Shown here piece by piece: positions 53,151-64,000 of a stretch of 64,000 nucleotides of DNA. Every line of letters starts with the position of its first letter. Position 1 is the first letter of the stretch. Made by a program: the position numbers and the translations under genes. The stretch comes from Pyxicephalus adspersus. Taxonomy: Eukaryota > Chordata > Amphibia > Anura > Pyxicephalidae. The DNA is taken from assembly GCF_032062135.1 (NCBI RefSeq), contig NC_092861.1:122378778-122442777 (forward strand), in the 5' to 3' direction. The notes under the pieces were generated by a model. It saw only the letters and a list, made by a program, of their open reading frames with translations, was not told the DNA's origin and ran no database searches.

Positions 53151-53422
53151 GGAAGTTACGGACATCCGACATACGGGCGACTCCTAGATACGAACAGGGC
53201 TTCCCTGCTAGTCTGTGGGCAGGATGGAGGCTTGATGGGGGGAGGGGGCGATTTGCAAGACTTGCAGAAGAAGTCTGACACCACACTGCCTAATAATATG
53301 TTGAGACAAACATCTGTCCTAATTTCATTTATTAAAATATGTACCTGTTCCGACTTACATACAAATTCAGCTTGAGAAAAAACCTACAGTCCCTATCTCG
53401 TATGTAACCCGGGGACTACCTG
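53151..53422. mobile_element. Terminal-inverted-repeat element ('AGTCCCCGGGTTAC' family), copy 2
   Basis: The right end GTAACCCGGGGACTACCTG precedes TA (53423-53424). The left part has 'GACATCCGACATACGGGCGA' and 'TAGATACGAACAGGGCTT'. It shares 'CCTGTTCCGACTTACATAC' with copy 1 (21862). The TA flank suggests a Tc1/mariner-type origin. Confidence 0.6.
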
Positions 53423-53424
53423 TA

Positions 53425-54555
53425 TATTGATACTGCTTGCAATTGCAATCTGTACCTGAGAGCAGTAATTCTAGGTGTGAGGTCATACTTTAAGTGAGGT
53501 CTCCTAATCTTTTGAGTTGGCAGTAACCTGTGAGTACCCTAGTCCTGAAGGTCATCTTCTTTCTAAAAATTCCACATATGCTTGTATTTGTCACTAAGGA
53601 TTTTTTTTTTCACTTGCTATTGAAGTTGATTTGTGAGTAATTTTATGCCCACTATTTAAACATTGCATATCACAATTTCTGGTACAAATCGACATAATGA
53701 AAATGTTCATTCTGTGTAACCATCCAGCATCTGTCTACATTTGCCTAACCAAAATGACTAAGACGGACCTCAGCTGGAGGCATAGGCAGTCGGAATCACA
53801 ATTAATTAAGTTTAAATGCAGCAGCTCCTACTATATGTCATTGTCTCCAGAGCTTGGTGCTCTCATAGCTATGTTGATAAATTGCCCTCTCCACGTATTT
53901 TCTGTTCAAATATTTCATTTTACAGGATTTGAAGGCTTTAAAAATAATAAATTGTTGATTACCCAAGTTGAGTCTCTTCCCATCTGTCTTCGTAGCACCG
54001 CTTTGCCTTCCTTATGAAACCAGACTGTGAGGCAAAATAGTAATTAAAATATATTACACTGGGCCTAATCATAAGAATGCTCACACCATCTTTTATATAT
54101 TTAATTCATCATTCATTTTTCCATTTTTTTGTATTTGTATTGAAATGGAATAACATGATTAAAGCTGAAGTTTATTCTGCTAATAGTTTGCCTTTCCTGG
54201 TTCCTCCCTCACTGTGATCAACATGTAAATAATACTTTTACATAGCTTTTTTGTATTTTTGTATTTTTTATTTTAACTACATAATTTTTTAGACTGAATA
54301 TTGTTGTTATTGGGTCTCTCTGTGCAACACAGCAGCTGATAGGAGGGGCTGGCAGGGTTCATAACTCTAAAAACATCACCACACTATGGCAACGCTGTCA
54401 AGTGTCCTGCAAGCAGTGTACTGGCTTTTGGAAGGAGTTACAAGGGAGAAATGCAAATAGTAAAGTTCTTTTATTTGATTTGCCAGTCTGAAGAGGAGGG
54501 CATTCCTAGGCAGGCTGCATTTGTATTCCAGGCCTCCCTAGATAGCTATATTAGG
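53425..54555. other. Intron 2 stretch, nothing recognised
   Basis: AT-rich, no exon. The 106-codon open frame at 53697-54017 has no recognisable motif. Confidence 0.5.
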
Positions 54556-54725
54556 GGAACCGGCATGATCCAGCATACCTGGAACCTGTCTAACGGTTAG
54601 AAACGTAATTAGAAACGTTTGCCAAACAATAGCAAATGATTTTAGTAAATCTGTTACAGGTTTGTGGGATCACCCAGATAGTGAGTTTTCTCCAGCATTG
54701 GAAAGCTTTGATATTTCAGGCACAT
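54556..54725. mobile_element. Foldback MITE, partial copy E
   Basis: Keeps mainly the right arm: 'TTACAGGTTTGTGGGATCAC', 'TCTCCAGCATTGGAAAGCTT' and the end TGATATTTCAGGC. Degraded left arm. Confidence 0.55.
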
Positions 54726-54919
54726 TGTGCACTAACTGAGTGGGTCAATCTTGCTTAAAAGTAAAAAAAAACAAAATGTATGGGTAAGTATGCTGTATTG
54801 TACCTGAAAGGTATTAAGTAGAAATGGCTTGATTGCACTACAAAGTGTTTTTTTCCAAGAAACTACTCTTAAGGCATATGTTCTGATTTTGTAACTTTGT
54901 AACAGTGTAGAGCCAATTG

Positions 54920-55090
54920 GAGGAGTTTCTGGTGGTGTAAGAATGACACCGATTGTGTATCTGCAAATGTGTTTCTGGTAGTATACTTTGTGTCTTTTTA
55001 GATGTGTTTTCTGGTAGTGTTAGTGCAATGCTATATGTCTCTGTAGGCTTTTTGCGGTGCTAGTACAGTACTAATTGTGTCTACACAGCT
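54920..55090. repeat. Possible decayed tandem repeat (GTGTTTCTGGTAGTG)
   Basis: GTTTCTGGT-type phrases recur near 54925, 54971 and 55006, with a weaker one near 55050 and 'TGTGTCT' phrases between. Spacing of about 36-46 bases is irregular. Confidence 0.4.
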
Positions 55091-56094
55091 GCTGGGGAAG
55101 GTCCTGCATTTTTATATATTCTTGTTTTTCATTCCTGTAATTAAACAAATATGTCCTGAAAGTACAGTTCACCCAATATCAGATGAGCATAAGCCCAGGT
55201 TGCCATTGACACATAACTGGACTTATGTCATTCTAAGGAATGCTTAGTCTAGGAGGAAGCATGGACCTTCCACCACAAGAGGAGAAGAGAAAGGACTTGT
55301 GATGTCCCCTGACTAACCAGAAAACTGATTAAAGCTTTTTAAAATAAGTAGCCTACGATTAAGCAGGGAGGGGTGTCATTATGGAGGGAAAGGTTAACAG
55401 TTAGGATTGGCTGAAATTGATCTTGATTAGGATGACTAAATGCTGACCATATTTTGACACAAATATGTTTTTTCTAGCAATTTTTTATTATGATAGTATG
55501 TATATAGAACTGAATCTGTTTATTGCAAATTCAAGTATTATGTAGAAAAAATGCCATTTGCAAATAATGAAAGGTTTTCAAATTTTCTTGCAAATGGTTC
55601 TGATCATGGCTCAGCATCAAAGTTTGGGTAAAGGAAATGTCAGGTCAGGCTGGAAGCTAATGAGATTTGAAATGTGTTAGAGACAGCCTAACAACAATCT
55701 GAAAGGCCCAATTTAAGCAAGCTACTGAGAACCCTCATTGGAAAGTGTCAATAGTAATTAATGTTTTATAAAGCTGAGCATATTGCACATTTCATTAAAA
55801 ACCACAATATTATCTGTCTAATTAGACTGTAGGGAATGTTTTTTTTTAAATGTAATCTTACAATTCTTATTTTAACAATAGCAGACACCTTTCTTATTTA
55901 AAACTTTATAGCTTACTTTTTTAAATACATTCTGTTGAACATTTTATGGCATTAAAAAGTTACATTGACCAAGGAATGCAAGAATAGATGATTTTTTAAT
56001 ACATATGTTACATAATTAGTAATTATAAGGGTAACTTATAACTAACTTACAAAATTATTCTAAAAAAGGTAGAAAACGACCATCTCACATATAC
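55091..56094. other. Intron 2 stretch, nothing recognised
   Basis: AT-rich sequence up to the gypsy element. No LTR is present here, which shows that the element to the right lacks its 5' end. Confidence 0.6.
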
Positions 56095-56135
56095 AGAGAC
56101 GACAGGCAGCTGGTTTTGACAGCAGGAATCAAGCC

Positions 56136-56838
56136 TGCCCTGAACCCAAGGTGGCGCTCCCAGACAGATTTTCCGGGGGAAGCGACAATTTTATTCGGTT
56201 CAGGGAGTCATGCAAACTATATTTTAAACTACGTCCACGTGCTTCCAGGGACGAGAGTCAAAGAGTTGGTGTTATCATTTCATTGCTTAAAGGCGACGCT
56301 CAGTCTTGGGCTTTTTCCCTGCCGACCAGATCTCCGACCCTCCGGTCGGCAGATGAATTTTCCGAGTGCTAGGTCTTATCTATGATGACCCAGATCGGGT
56401 CTCCCTGGCCGAGACCAAGTTGTGTGGCTTGCAGCAGGGAAAGGGTTCGGCGGAGACCTATTGCTCTGAATTTAGGAGGTGGGCTACGGATACTGAGTGG
56501 AATGATCCTGCTCTCCGTAGTCAATTTTGTCAAGGGCTATCTGAGAGCCTGAAGGACGCTTTGGCGTTTCACGAATATCCTGGGTCATTGGAAGCGGCTA
56601 TGTCCCTTGCTGTACCTATGGATAGACGCCTGAGGGAGAGATTTAAGGTTCCTTGATCCCAGGATGTACAATCATATAAGATGGCGGCCTCCTCTGACAC
56701 GTTGGGTGGAGAGACGCTTGAGTTCATGTCCAGTGACGAATCTATGCAGCTGGGGGGAGCTACTTCTGGACCTGGGAAGAACTTGGGGCATAAGAAGGGA
56801 CATTTTGTCAACGTCTGTCCTTATGTTCAGCGACCAGG
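56136..56838 (+). pseudogene. gypsy gag remnant
   Basis: Two overlapping frames (a shift near 56370) carry a Ty3/gypsy-type capsid: 'VALPDRFSGGSDNFIRFRE', 'VGVIISLLKGDAQSWAF' and then 'YCSEFRRWATDTEWND' with 'LRSQFCQGLSESLKDAL'. A stop at about 56654 interrupts the frame. The C-terminal zinc knuckle is mostly lost, leaving only 'GHKKGHFVNVCP'. The same capsid fold was domesticated in mammalian PEG10/RTL genes, but nothing suggests domestication here. Confidence 0.85.
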
Positions 56839-57293
56839 GTGAAAACAAAAAAAAATGTGTGTTTAACCCTTATCTCTCAGTTGGTGGTCTATGTGGGGAA
56901 TCAGAGAATTTACTTTTGTCATTTACCGGTAGTACTCGATTTCTCCTATCTGCTGAGGTGGCACTGGACTCCAAAACGGTGGGAATTGAAGTGTTTATTG
57001 ACAGCGGGGCAGGGGTTAACTTAATTGATGGTCAGTTCGTCCGTATGCATGGGTTAACAACTAGTGCACTAGACAAAAATATCTCTGTGTTGGCAATTGA
57101 TTCCGCTCCACTCACGCAGAAATGTTTGTCACAAATGGTGCAGGACATCCGTTTAAAGGTGGGTGATTTTCATCAAGAATCCATTTCGTGCTTTGTGCTG
57201 GAGGGTCTGCCTGCTTCGTTGGTACTAGGTTTACCATGGTTAAGCAAACATAATCCTACCACCGATTGGCAAGCGAGACAGATTCTTGATTAA
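56839..57293 (+). pseudogene. gypsy aspartic protease remnant
   Basis: Contains the catalytic 'FIDSGAGVNLID' (DSG type) and the downstream 'LVLGLPWLSKHNPTTDW', both standard for gypsy proteases. A stop at 57291-57293 and a further shift before the RT break the polyprotein. Confidence 0.85.
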
Positions 57294-58725
57294 AGTGATT
57301 ATTGCATAAACAACTGTCTTAACACATCACTTTCTGTTGTAACCACTAAGGTTGTACCTTTGTTTATTTCAGAGTTTTCTGATGTTATTCTTTGAAAGTG
57401 GAGACCAGGAGTTACCTCCACATCGGGAGTATGATTGTCCCATCAACCTTATTCCCGGGGGCTAAACTGCCGAAGTCTCGGTTGTATAATCTTTCCGAAC
57501 CCGAAAGAGCGGCCATGCGGGAATATATCGCCGAGAGTTTGGTTAAAGGTCATATTAGACCATCCAAATCTCCAGTAGCCACTGGGTTTTTCTTTGTTAA
57601 GAAAAAGGACAGAACTCTGAGGCCATGTTTGGACTTCCGAGAGCTTAACCCTTTTACTGTCCCTGACCCCCTCCCCTTAATCCGGGATTTGTTCAATCAG
57701 ATTGTCGGCGCCAAGGTGTTCTCTAAATTGGATTTGAGAGGGGCGTATAATCTGGTAAGGATCAGAGGGGGGAGGAATGGAAGACGGTCTTTAATACCCC
57801 TGAGGGTCATTTTGAGAAATTGGTCATGCCTTTTGGATTAACCAATGCTCCTGCAGTTTTTCAACATTTCATTAATGACATCTTTCAATATCTGGTGGGC
57901 AGGTTTGTTGTGGTGTATCTGGATGATATACTAATTTATTCTCCAGACATGGTGACTCATCAGGGTCACATGAAACAAAGTGGTACAGATCCTTAGAGAG
58001 AATAAATTGTATGCCATGATGGAGAAGTGTGTTTTTGCAGTTCCGGAGTTGCAGTTCCTGGGTTACCTAATCTCATCTTCAGGTTTTCGTATGGATCCTG
58101 AAAAAGTCTGTGCGGTGTTGGACTGGGATTGACCCGAAAATCTGAAAGCACTTATGCGATTTTTGGGGTTCACCTTTACCGGACATGAAGAGGAAAGGTT
58201 CAGATTTCTCAGCCTGGTCGGAGGCGGCATTACAAGCCTTTTCAGCTGTAAAGGAGTGTTTTGCTTCTGCTCCTTTACTGGTGCAACCAGATGTGTCACA
58301 ACCATTTATTCTGGAAGTTGACGCATCTGAAGTAGTGGTAGGAGCAGTCTTGTTGCAGGGTCCTTCACCTAATAAATAGCGCCCATGTGCTTTCTTCTCT
58401 AAAAAACTCTCTAATGCAGAGAAAAATTATGACGTAGGCAATAGAGAGTTGCTGGCCATTAAGTTGGCTTTTGAGGAATGGCGTCATTGGTGGGAAGGAG
58501 CAATTCATCCTATTACGGTAATTACCGATCACAAAAATCTGGCGTATTTGGAGTCGGCTAAACGTCTGAACCCAAGACAGGCCAGGTGGTTGTTGTTTTT
58601 TACCAGGTTCCATTTCATTGTCACCTATCGCCCTGGCGTTAAGAACGTCAAGGCGGACGCTTTGTCGCGTAGCTTTCCTGGGGGGGTTGTTCGGAAGATC
58701 CTGGTCCGATATTGTCTGAAGGGGT
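57294..58725 (+). pseudogene. gypsy reverse transcriptase and RNase H remnant
   Basis: The connecting region ends with '[16 protein letters not shown]'. RT motifs follow: '[20 protein letters not shown]', '[13 protein letters not shown]', then after a shift '[17 protein letters not shown]' and the catalytic YLDD at 57916-57927. Next are 'LQFLGYLISSSGF' and an RNase H domain opening 'FILEVDASEVVVGAVLLQG' with '[20 protein letters not shown]'. At least four shifts or stops are present (for example about 57770, 57990, 58132, 58377). Confidence 0.9.
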
Positions 58726-60145
58726 AGTAATATCCGCCCTTTTTACCGATCTTTAGGCAGAGGTATAGGAGGCCCAGGGAGATGCACCGGATTCTTGTCC
58801 TTTGGGTAAGTTGTTTGTTCTTTACGAATTATGACACAAGGTGTTCGAGAAACACCACTGTACAGTCCTTACAGGTCACCCTGGGAACAGATCCACGGTC
58901 GATCTCATCTCTCATAGATTGGTGGCCGGGGTTGCGTAAATGTGTTGAGGGCTATGTGTCAGCGTGTAGTACTTGTGCCCGTGCTAAGGTGACACATACT
59001 CGGCCTTCTGGATCCCTACTTCCATTGTCAATCCCATCCCGACCTTGGACTCATTTATCCATGGATTTTATCACTGATTTGCCTAATTCCTCAGGAAAAA
59101 ACGTGATTCTGGTGATTGTTGAACGCTTCAGTAAGATGTCACACTTTATTGCATTGTCAGGGCTACCTAATGCTAAAACCCTCGAACAAGTGTTTGTCGA
59201 TAACATCGTGAAGCTACACAGTATTCCCTCGAATGTGATGTCTGATAGGGGGACTCAGTTTGTTTTCAGATTCTGGAAGGCGTTCTGTACTCGTCGGGTT
59301 GCGGGTACAATTGTCCTTCTCTTCGGCCTTTCATCCTCAGTCGAACGGACAGACGGAACGCACTAACCAGAATCTTGAGACTTATTTGAGATGTTTTGTC
59401 TCAGAAAATCAAGAGGAGTGGTCTTCATATTTGTCTTTGGCCGAGTTTGCCATAAATAACCGTAGGCAGGAGTCCACTGATAAGTCGCCGTTTTTTGGGG
59501 CATATGAGTTCCATCCGCAATTTGGCACATTTTCTGGTACTGAGACTTCAGGCATTCCTGAAGAGGAAAGATTTTCCTCTTCTTTGTCATCTATTTGGCG
59601 GAAAATTCAAAATAATTTAAAAAAGATGGGCAACAAGTATAAACGTATGGCTGACAAAAGACGTATGAGTGGTCCGGACCTAAAAGTGGGTGATTCTGTG
59701 TGGCTGTCCACAAGAAACATTAAGTTGAAAGTACCTTCTTGGAAGTTGTGTCCAAGGTTTATTGGTCCATATAAGATCTCCGCCATTATTAACCCAGTTG
59801 CCTTTCGTCTCGAACTTCCACAGGCATTAAAGATTCATAATGTGTTCCACAAATCACTGTTGAAGAGATGTTTTGAACCAGCGGAACCGTCCTCCTTGCC
59901 TCCCCCTCCTGTCATGGTGGACGGAAATCTAGAATTTCAGATTGCCAGGATACTGGACTCCCTAATTCTCCGCAGATCTCTCCGGTATCTCGTTCACTGG
60001 AAGGGGTACGGTCCGGAGGAGAGCATGTGGGTTCCAGCGACTGACGTTAATGCTAGTCACCTAGTGAAAGCATTCCACAGGCCTAATCCGGATAAGGTCA
60101 GTCCTGGGTGTCCGGAGGCCACCCGTAGAATGGGGCGGGGGGTAC
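58726..60145 (+). pseudogene. gypsy integrase and chromodomain remnant
   Basis: The N-terminal zinc-binding region is damaged, keeping 'CSTCARAK'. The core keeps all three catalytic acids: D at 59064-59066 ('MDFITDLP'), D at 59244-59246 ('MSDRGTQF') and E at 59356-59358 ('SNGQTERT'). A frameshift between the second D and the E breaks the frame. A C-terminal 'YLVHWKGYGPEESMWVP' (about 59932-60090) is a chromodomain, which places the element among chromoviruses; such domains guide integration to heterochromatin. Confidence 0.92.
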
Positions 60146-60722
60146 TTTCACGGCCCCTTCTGTGACTGAAGATAGAAGATCTGTGAGACAAGTTGCACGT
60201 GAAGTTATCTGACTGTCTCTTTGTTTTTTACTTGTTTTTGTGTTATTGTTTGTAATGACCACACCCCTTGTATCAGCTGCAGCTGGTGGTCATTACTACT
60301 CCTCCATTTAGTCTGGCCTCACACTTCATGCTATGCGGTTGATATTCACTTCTGGGATGTGAAGAGCTGGTGTGTTGTCCTATCCAGAGTTCCTGCTTCT
60401 CTATCTGCTATTGAGATAAGTTGAACTACTTTTGGTGTTTTGTTGTTCTTTGGTTGTTACTAGGCCTCAGGGAGACACTGGTTCATCAGGGAAGGAACCA
60501 GTAGTCTCAAGCCCAGTCACTACTCCTAGGGCTTTGCAGGGCTACTAGGGCCTAGGTTTCTGTGTATGAGCATTCCCACCATCAGAGTATATTCATACTG
60601 TTAGGAGTTAGGGCTAGGTTAGGGTGTCTGTAAGGGGTGACCATTCCCTTTTCCCTAGCCATTGGAGGCCTAGTCCCGGGTATTACCTTTCTGTTTCCCT
60701 CCCTTCCCTGTTATTCGTGACA
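60146..60722 (+). mobile_element. 3' LTR of the gypsy element
   Basis: 577 bp, begins TTTCACGG (an altered TGTCACGG) after the purine tract and ends GTGACA. It aligns with the solo LTR at 3523-4120. Because the 5' LTR is missing, neither LTR divergence dating nor a target duplication is possible for this copy. Confidence 0.9.
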
Positions 60723-60764
60723 GCAATATTATAAAAAGTATGGTTAGATATTACCAGTTACAAG

Positions 60765-61347
60765 TAGGGATGAGCGAGCAAATTTTTTTTAGTTCGATCT
60801 CGAAGTGAATCGGGACTTTCTCACTTACAGGACATGTAAGGGAGAATGGCCTTGTGATTCACCACGAGGTTGTGTTCTCACCGAACTCAGATGATCTCTC
60901 AGTGGAGAATCTCCATACAGAACATGTAAGCGAGAACGGCCTTGTGATTTGCTACGAGGTCGTGTTCTCACGGAACTCTCCATTGAGAGTTCATCTGGAG
61001 TTCGCCTGCGGTCACAGGTGATTGGAAGCATGTGATGATAAATACAGCCCGAAGATCATGGGAACTGAACTCAGATGAACTCTCAATGGAGAAAATTCAT
61101 TGAGAGTTCATCTGGAGTTCGCCTGCAGGCACAGCTGATTGAAGGCACTCGCATGCCTCCAATCAGCTGTGACCGCAGGTTCCCACGCTCCCCGGGCTGT
61201 ACTTATCAATGCCAAGTACAGTCCAGGGAGCGTGGGAACCTGCACTTCAATGGAATTCGCGAAATCGGTTCACCCAAATTTCACAGACCCATCGGAAATT
61301 CAGGCAAAATTTTGCGAGAATGTCAGAGGCATTCTCGCTTATCCCTA
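60765..61347. mobile_element. hAT-type MITE, copy 3 (TAGGGATGAGCGAGC family)
   Basis: 583 bp, ends TAGGGATGAGCGAGCAAA ... ATTCTCGCTTATCCCTA. The 8-bp flanks GTTACAAG (60757-60764) and GTTACTAG (61348-61355) match at 7 of 8. The interior is close to copy 1 and also carries internal duplications: the segment starting 'GAACATGTAAG' / 'GGCCTTGTGATT' appears twice (about 60830 and 60918). Confidence 0.92.
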
Positions 61348-61664
61348 GTTACTAGTCATCTCCTAAAATTTGAACCTGTGCCAAGACTAAAAGCACTTTA
61401 TCTAGCAATATCCACTTCATTCACTCATATCACCCTGATTCACTTCTGTAGCTTTAGGCAACGTGGAGTTTTTTTAAGCACCTTGCATCTTGGCTGCCTT
61501 CCAGCCCCTAATGTGAATTCATAGTATTCAAGTTATTAGAAAAGCATCTTTTGATTATGTAAATACTGTATGTTATTTTCCATAGTTTGAGCACATGTGC
61601 AACTTACGTGATCTGATTTCAGAAGTTATTTGCAGTAACAAAACTAGTTGTATCCCATTAATAT

Positions 61665-62460
61665 ACTTCAGGGGTTCTGGTAGATCATAAACCTAATAAT
61701 AGCATGAAATGCCAAGCTGCAATATCTAAAGCTATCAAAGTATTTTATTGTATTAAAAGAGGAATAGACTGCAGAGATGGAGACATAATCCTGCACCTGT
61801 ACAAAACATTGGTCAGACCACATCTGGAATATGCAGTCCAGTTTTGGGCACCAGTTCACAAAAAGGACATTGTAGAACTAGAAGGAGTGCATAGAAGGCC
61901 AACTAAATTAATAAAAGGAATGGAGGAGCTCAGCTATGAGGAAAGATTAGCTGAACTGAATCTATTCTCCCTTGAGAAGGGGGGATATGATTGCTCTGTA
62001 TAAATACTGTATATAAATGGTCCATATAGAGAACTCCCTTCCCAATTATTCACTTTAAGATCATTACAAAGGACAAGAGGGCACTCTTTGCGTCTGGAGG
62101 AAAAGAAGTTTAAGCTCCGGATAAGGAGGGGATTCTTCACTGTAAGGTCTGTGAAAATGTGGAATCTGCTTCCTCAGGAAGTAGTTTCAGCAACTACTAT
62201 AGATTGCTTTAGGAAAAAGCGTTATGCTTTTCTAGAAGCACAGAATATAACTGGGTATTTAAGCTTTAAAATAAAGATAACAGAGACTGTTGATCCAGGG
62301 AACATCCGATTGCCTCAAGGGATAAGGAAGGAATTTTCGTCCCTGTTGGAGTAAATTGTACCAGGGTTTATGTCTTAAGGAGTTTTGTATGTGGGATATG
62401 TTAATTTCCCTAACTAACTGGCTTATTTAACTATACCAGATTTTTTTTGTCAAATCTGTT
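61665..62460 (+). pseudogene. CR1-like LINE 3' end, copy 2
   Basis: Same family as 44018-44760 but on the + strand and starting slightly further upstream ('KCQAAISKAIKVFYCIKRG'). It then gives 'VRPHLEYAVQFWAPVHKKD', 'EELSYEERLAELNLFSLEK', a frameshift near 61985, and 'LEEKKFKLRIRRGFFTVRSV' to a stop at 62352-62354. The 3' untranslated part keeps 'TGTACCAGGGTTTATGTC'. No RT core. Confidence 0.87.
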
Positions 62461-62799
62461 AAAAATCTAAAAATTATAATAAGATGATGATTTCTTATAC
62501 ATTCTGAGTTTATTGTCATGGAGAGGGTAGGCTGTAGTCTTTTCATAGGGTGACAAAACTTTTTCTCCATAAATAAAGTACAGTTGGTGAGATAAGTTAG
62601 GAAATGTAATTACTGCCTGAATCATCAGGCCAAAACAGGGAAAAAAGCCTAATATAGCCAAAACATCAAAGGAAAGGTAAATTGCAATACATACAATGTT
62701 TTACATTTTGAGCTGATTACACACTGCAGTCTGAATGTACAAGTCACCACAAGGTCACAATGGTTTTTTAGTTTCTTGTTTACACTGAACGGTGCATGT
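62461..62799. other. Intron 2 stretch, nothing recognised
   Basis: AT-rich, no exon or repeat seen. Confidence 0.5.
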
Positions 62800-63092
62800 G
62801 CTATACATTGTAGGACCAAACTGTATTCCCAGTGGTGCTGAAAGTAGACCTAGATGCCAGAGACAATGTAACTTCTGCACATGCACAGTTACATCATCAG
62901 TGGCTTCCCAACAACCAAAGAGGATCATGATAGGCCCACAGTAACAAAAATGGCAGCTTCAGAAAGTTCAGCAGTGACAGGATCCTGGACCTGTCACCAC
63001 TCTGGTAGGTATGCGTCATAATTGGTAAGTATGCTGTATGTTAGAATTGATTCTGACAAACGATGACCCACACCAACAAGTTTAATTCCACT
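62800..63092. mobile_element. Fragment of a TTAA-type MITE
   Basis: The right end 'CAAGTTTAATTCCACT' precedes TTAA (63093-63096), as in the element at 25609. The core contains 'CTGCACATGCACAGTTACAT' and 'CATCAGTGGCTTCC'. The left end is not recognisable, so the start is approximate. Confidence 0.55.
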
Positions 63093-63096
63093 TTAA

Positions 63097-64000
63097 GTTC
63101 AACATAACATATTTATATTTGATTGAACATCTTTGTTAAGTTGTTGTGCATTATTTTCAACTGATTTGACTTTAGGCCCACAGGTTCCACAGAGGGGTAT
63201 TATTTAAAAAACGTCTTCTGTAAACAGCCCTAGCTGAACAAGCCCTAATGATTCCCATGTGAGAAAAAGAGAATTCGCAAAGAGAAAGTGAGCAGAGCCT
63301 TTAGTTATTTGGGGCTGGCATACGTAGGAGTACAAGAAGTATTACAAGCTTACATTGAGCTATTTCATTTTACCTAAACAACAATTCAGCTATACTTTTC
63401 CTCACTGGATCTCACTTAAGCACACCTCATTTATATATTTTGTTACTATAGCATTCATATTCACACAATCTAATCTAATCTAATCTCACAATGTAGCTTG
63501 GCAATCCTATGTATCTTTTATTAGTAGTGTTCATTGTATTTGCCTCATTGGCAGTTCGCCTGAATTGACCCCAGTGTTCAGTTTGATTTGGTAGCCAAGT
63601 TTCAATCCCACTGAAGTCAATGGGAAAAGATTTTAGTGTTCAGAGCATTCCTAAAGCTAAAACTGGAATGTGTGAGCCGTTTACTATCTATTTATACCTA
63701 CACTCTTGTATGTGAGAAAGTTTAGGACCAAAATGAAAACTTTCCAGCAGGTAGAGTGCTGTGCTCTCTAAAGAAACTGTAAAAAGTTTAAAAACATGGT
63801 TTTAATGTGCTGCTTATGACCATTGTCAGTCTTGGTATTAATTCTGTGCAGAGGATCATGTGAAGGTTAAATACAGAGAAATTTAGGTACTTATACGAGC
63901 TGTATTAGAAAATAATTACTTAGGGAATTCATATTTTCCTTAAATAGTGTTAGTTAAATGGTAAGCTAAGAAAGTTATTTTCATATTAGTAACTAAAACA
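63097..64000. other. Intron 2 stretch to window end, nothing recognised apart from a microsatellite
   Basis: AT-rich, no exon recognised. Confidence 0.5.
63467..63486. repeat. (AATCT)4 microsatellite
   Basis: Four perfect AATCT units. Confidence 0.9.

Larger units (their letters stand above)
56095..60722 (+). mobile_element. Ty3/gypsy chromovirus-type retrotransposon, 5'-truncated
   Basis: Order gag - protease - RT - RNase H - integrase - chromodomain - 3' LTR, as in Ty3/gypsy chromoviruses. The 5' LTR and primer-binding site are absent. Multiple frameshifts and stops make it inactive. The G+C content is clearly higher than that of the surrounding intron. A purine-rich tract (GGGGCGGGGGGTAC, ending 60145) abuts the LTR. 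The family matches the solo LTR at 3523-4120. Confidence 0.95.

Noticed and set aside
53697..54017. 106-codon open frame
   Set aside because: No recognisable motif, no repeat similarity and intronic position; consistent with chance.
56136..56838. Domesticated gag gene (PEG10/RTL-like)
   Set aside because: The frame is broken by a shift and a stop, the zinc knuckle is mostly lost, and pol and the LTR follow directly; this is a decaying retrotransposon.

Overview
The window reads as vertebrate, most likely frog (anuran), nuclear DNA. It is AT-rich, nearly gene-free and full of decayed transposons. One protein-coding gene is supported: the first two coding exons of a CCDC85A orthologue on the + strand. 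Exon 1 is at 10798-11004 and exon 2 at 38247-39174. They are joined in phase 0 across a 27.2 kb intron, and exon 2 ends in phase 1 at a GTGGGT donor. The remaining exons must lie beyond base 64000. The frog assignment is an inference from the repeat types: a chromodomain Ty3/gypsy element, L1-like and CR1-like LINE pieces, many hAT-type and TTAA-type MITEs, and SINE tails ending in 'GGCGCTATATAAAT'.

Layout. 1-10 kb is intergenic. It holds two assembly gaps (2999-3064, 8737-9156), a solo LTR with a perfect 5-bp target duplication, a SINE interrupted by a TTAA-flanked element, and a hAT-type MITE with a perfect 8-bp duplication. About 10.0-10.8 kb is the presumed promoter and 5' leader of CCDC85A. 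11.0-38.2 kb is intron 1, with hAT-type MITEs, foldback elements, TTAA elements, short tandem duplications and a broken L1-like ORF2 (about 28.1-29.8 kb). 38.2-39.2 kb is exon 2, encoding a striking run of 'SPEH' repeats. 39.2-64 kb is the start of intron 2. It carries a degenerate, intronless, unclassified ORF of a probable multicopy family (about 40.7-42.3 kb, minus), two copies of a CR1-like LINE 3' end in opposite orientations, two decayed minisatellites, and a 5'-truncated chromovirus-type Ty3/gypsy element (56.1-60.7 kb) with a third copy of the hAT-type MITE 42 bp downstream.

Function. Nothing here works as an operon or multi-gene system. The only conserved function is CCDC85A, a coiled-coil scaffold. 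Every mobile-element reading frame seen is broken by stops or frameshifts, so the elements are fossils. Their value is as dated insertions, foldback structures in pre-mRNA, and a record of nested transposition. No RNA gene, CRISPR array or second host gene was recognised.
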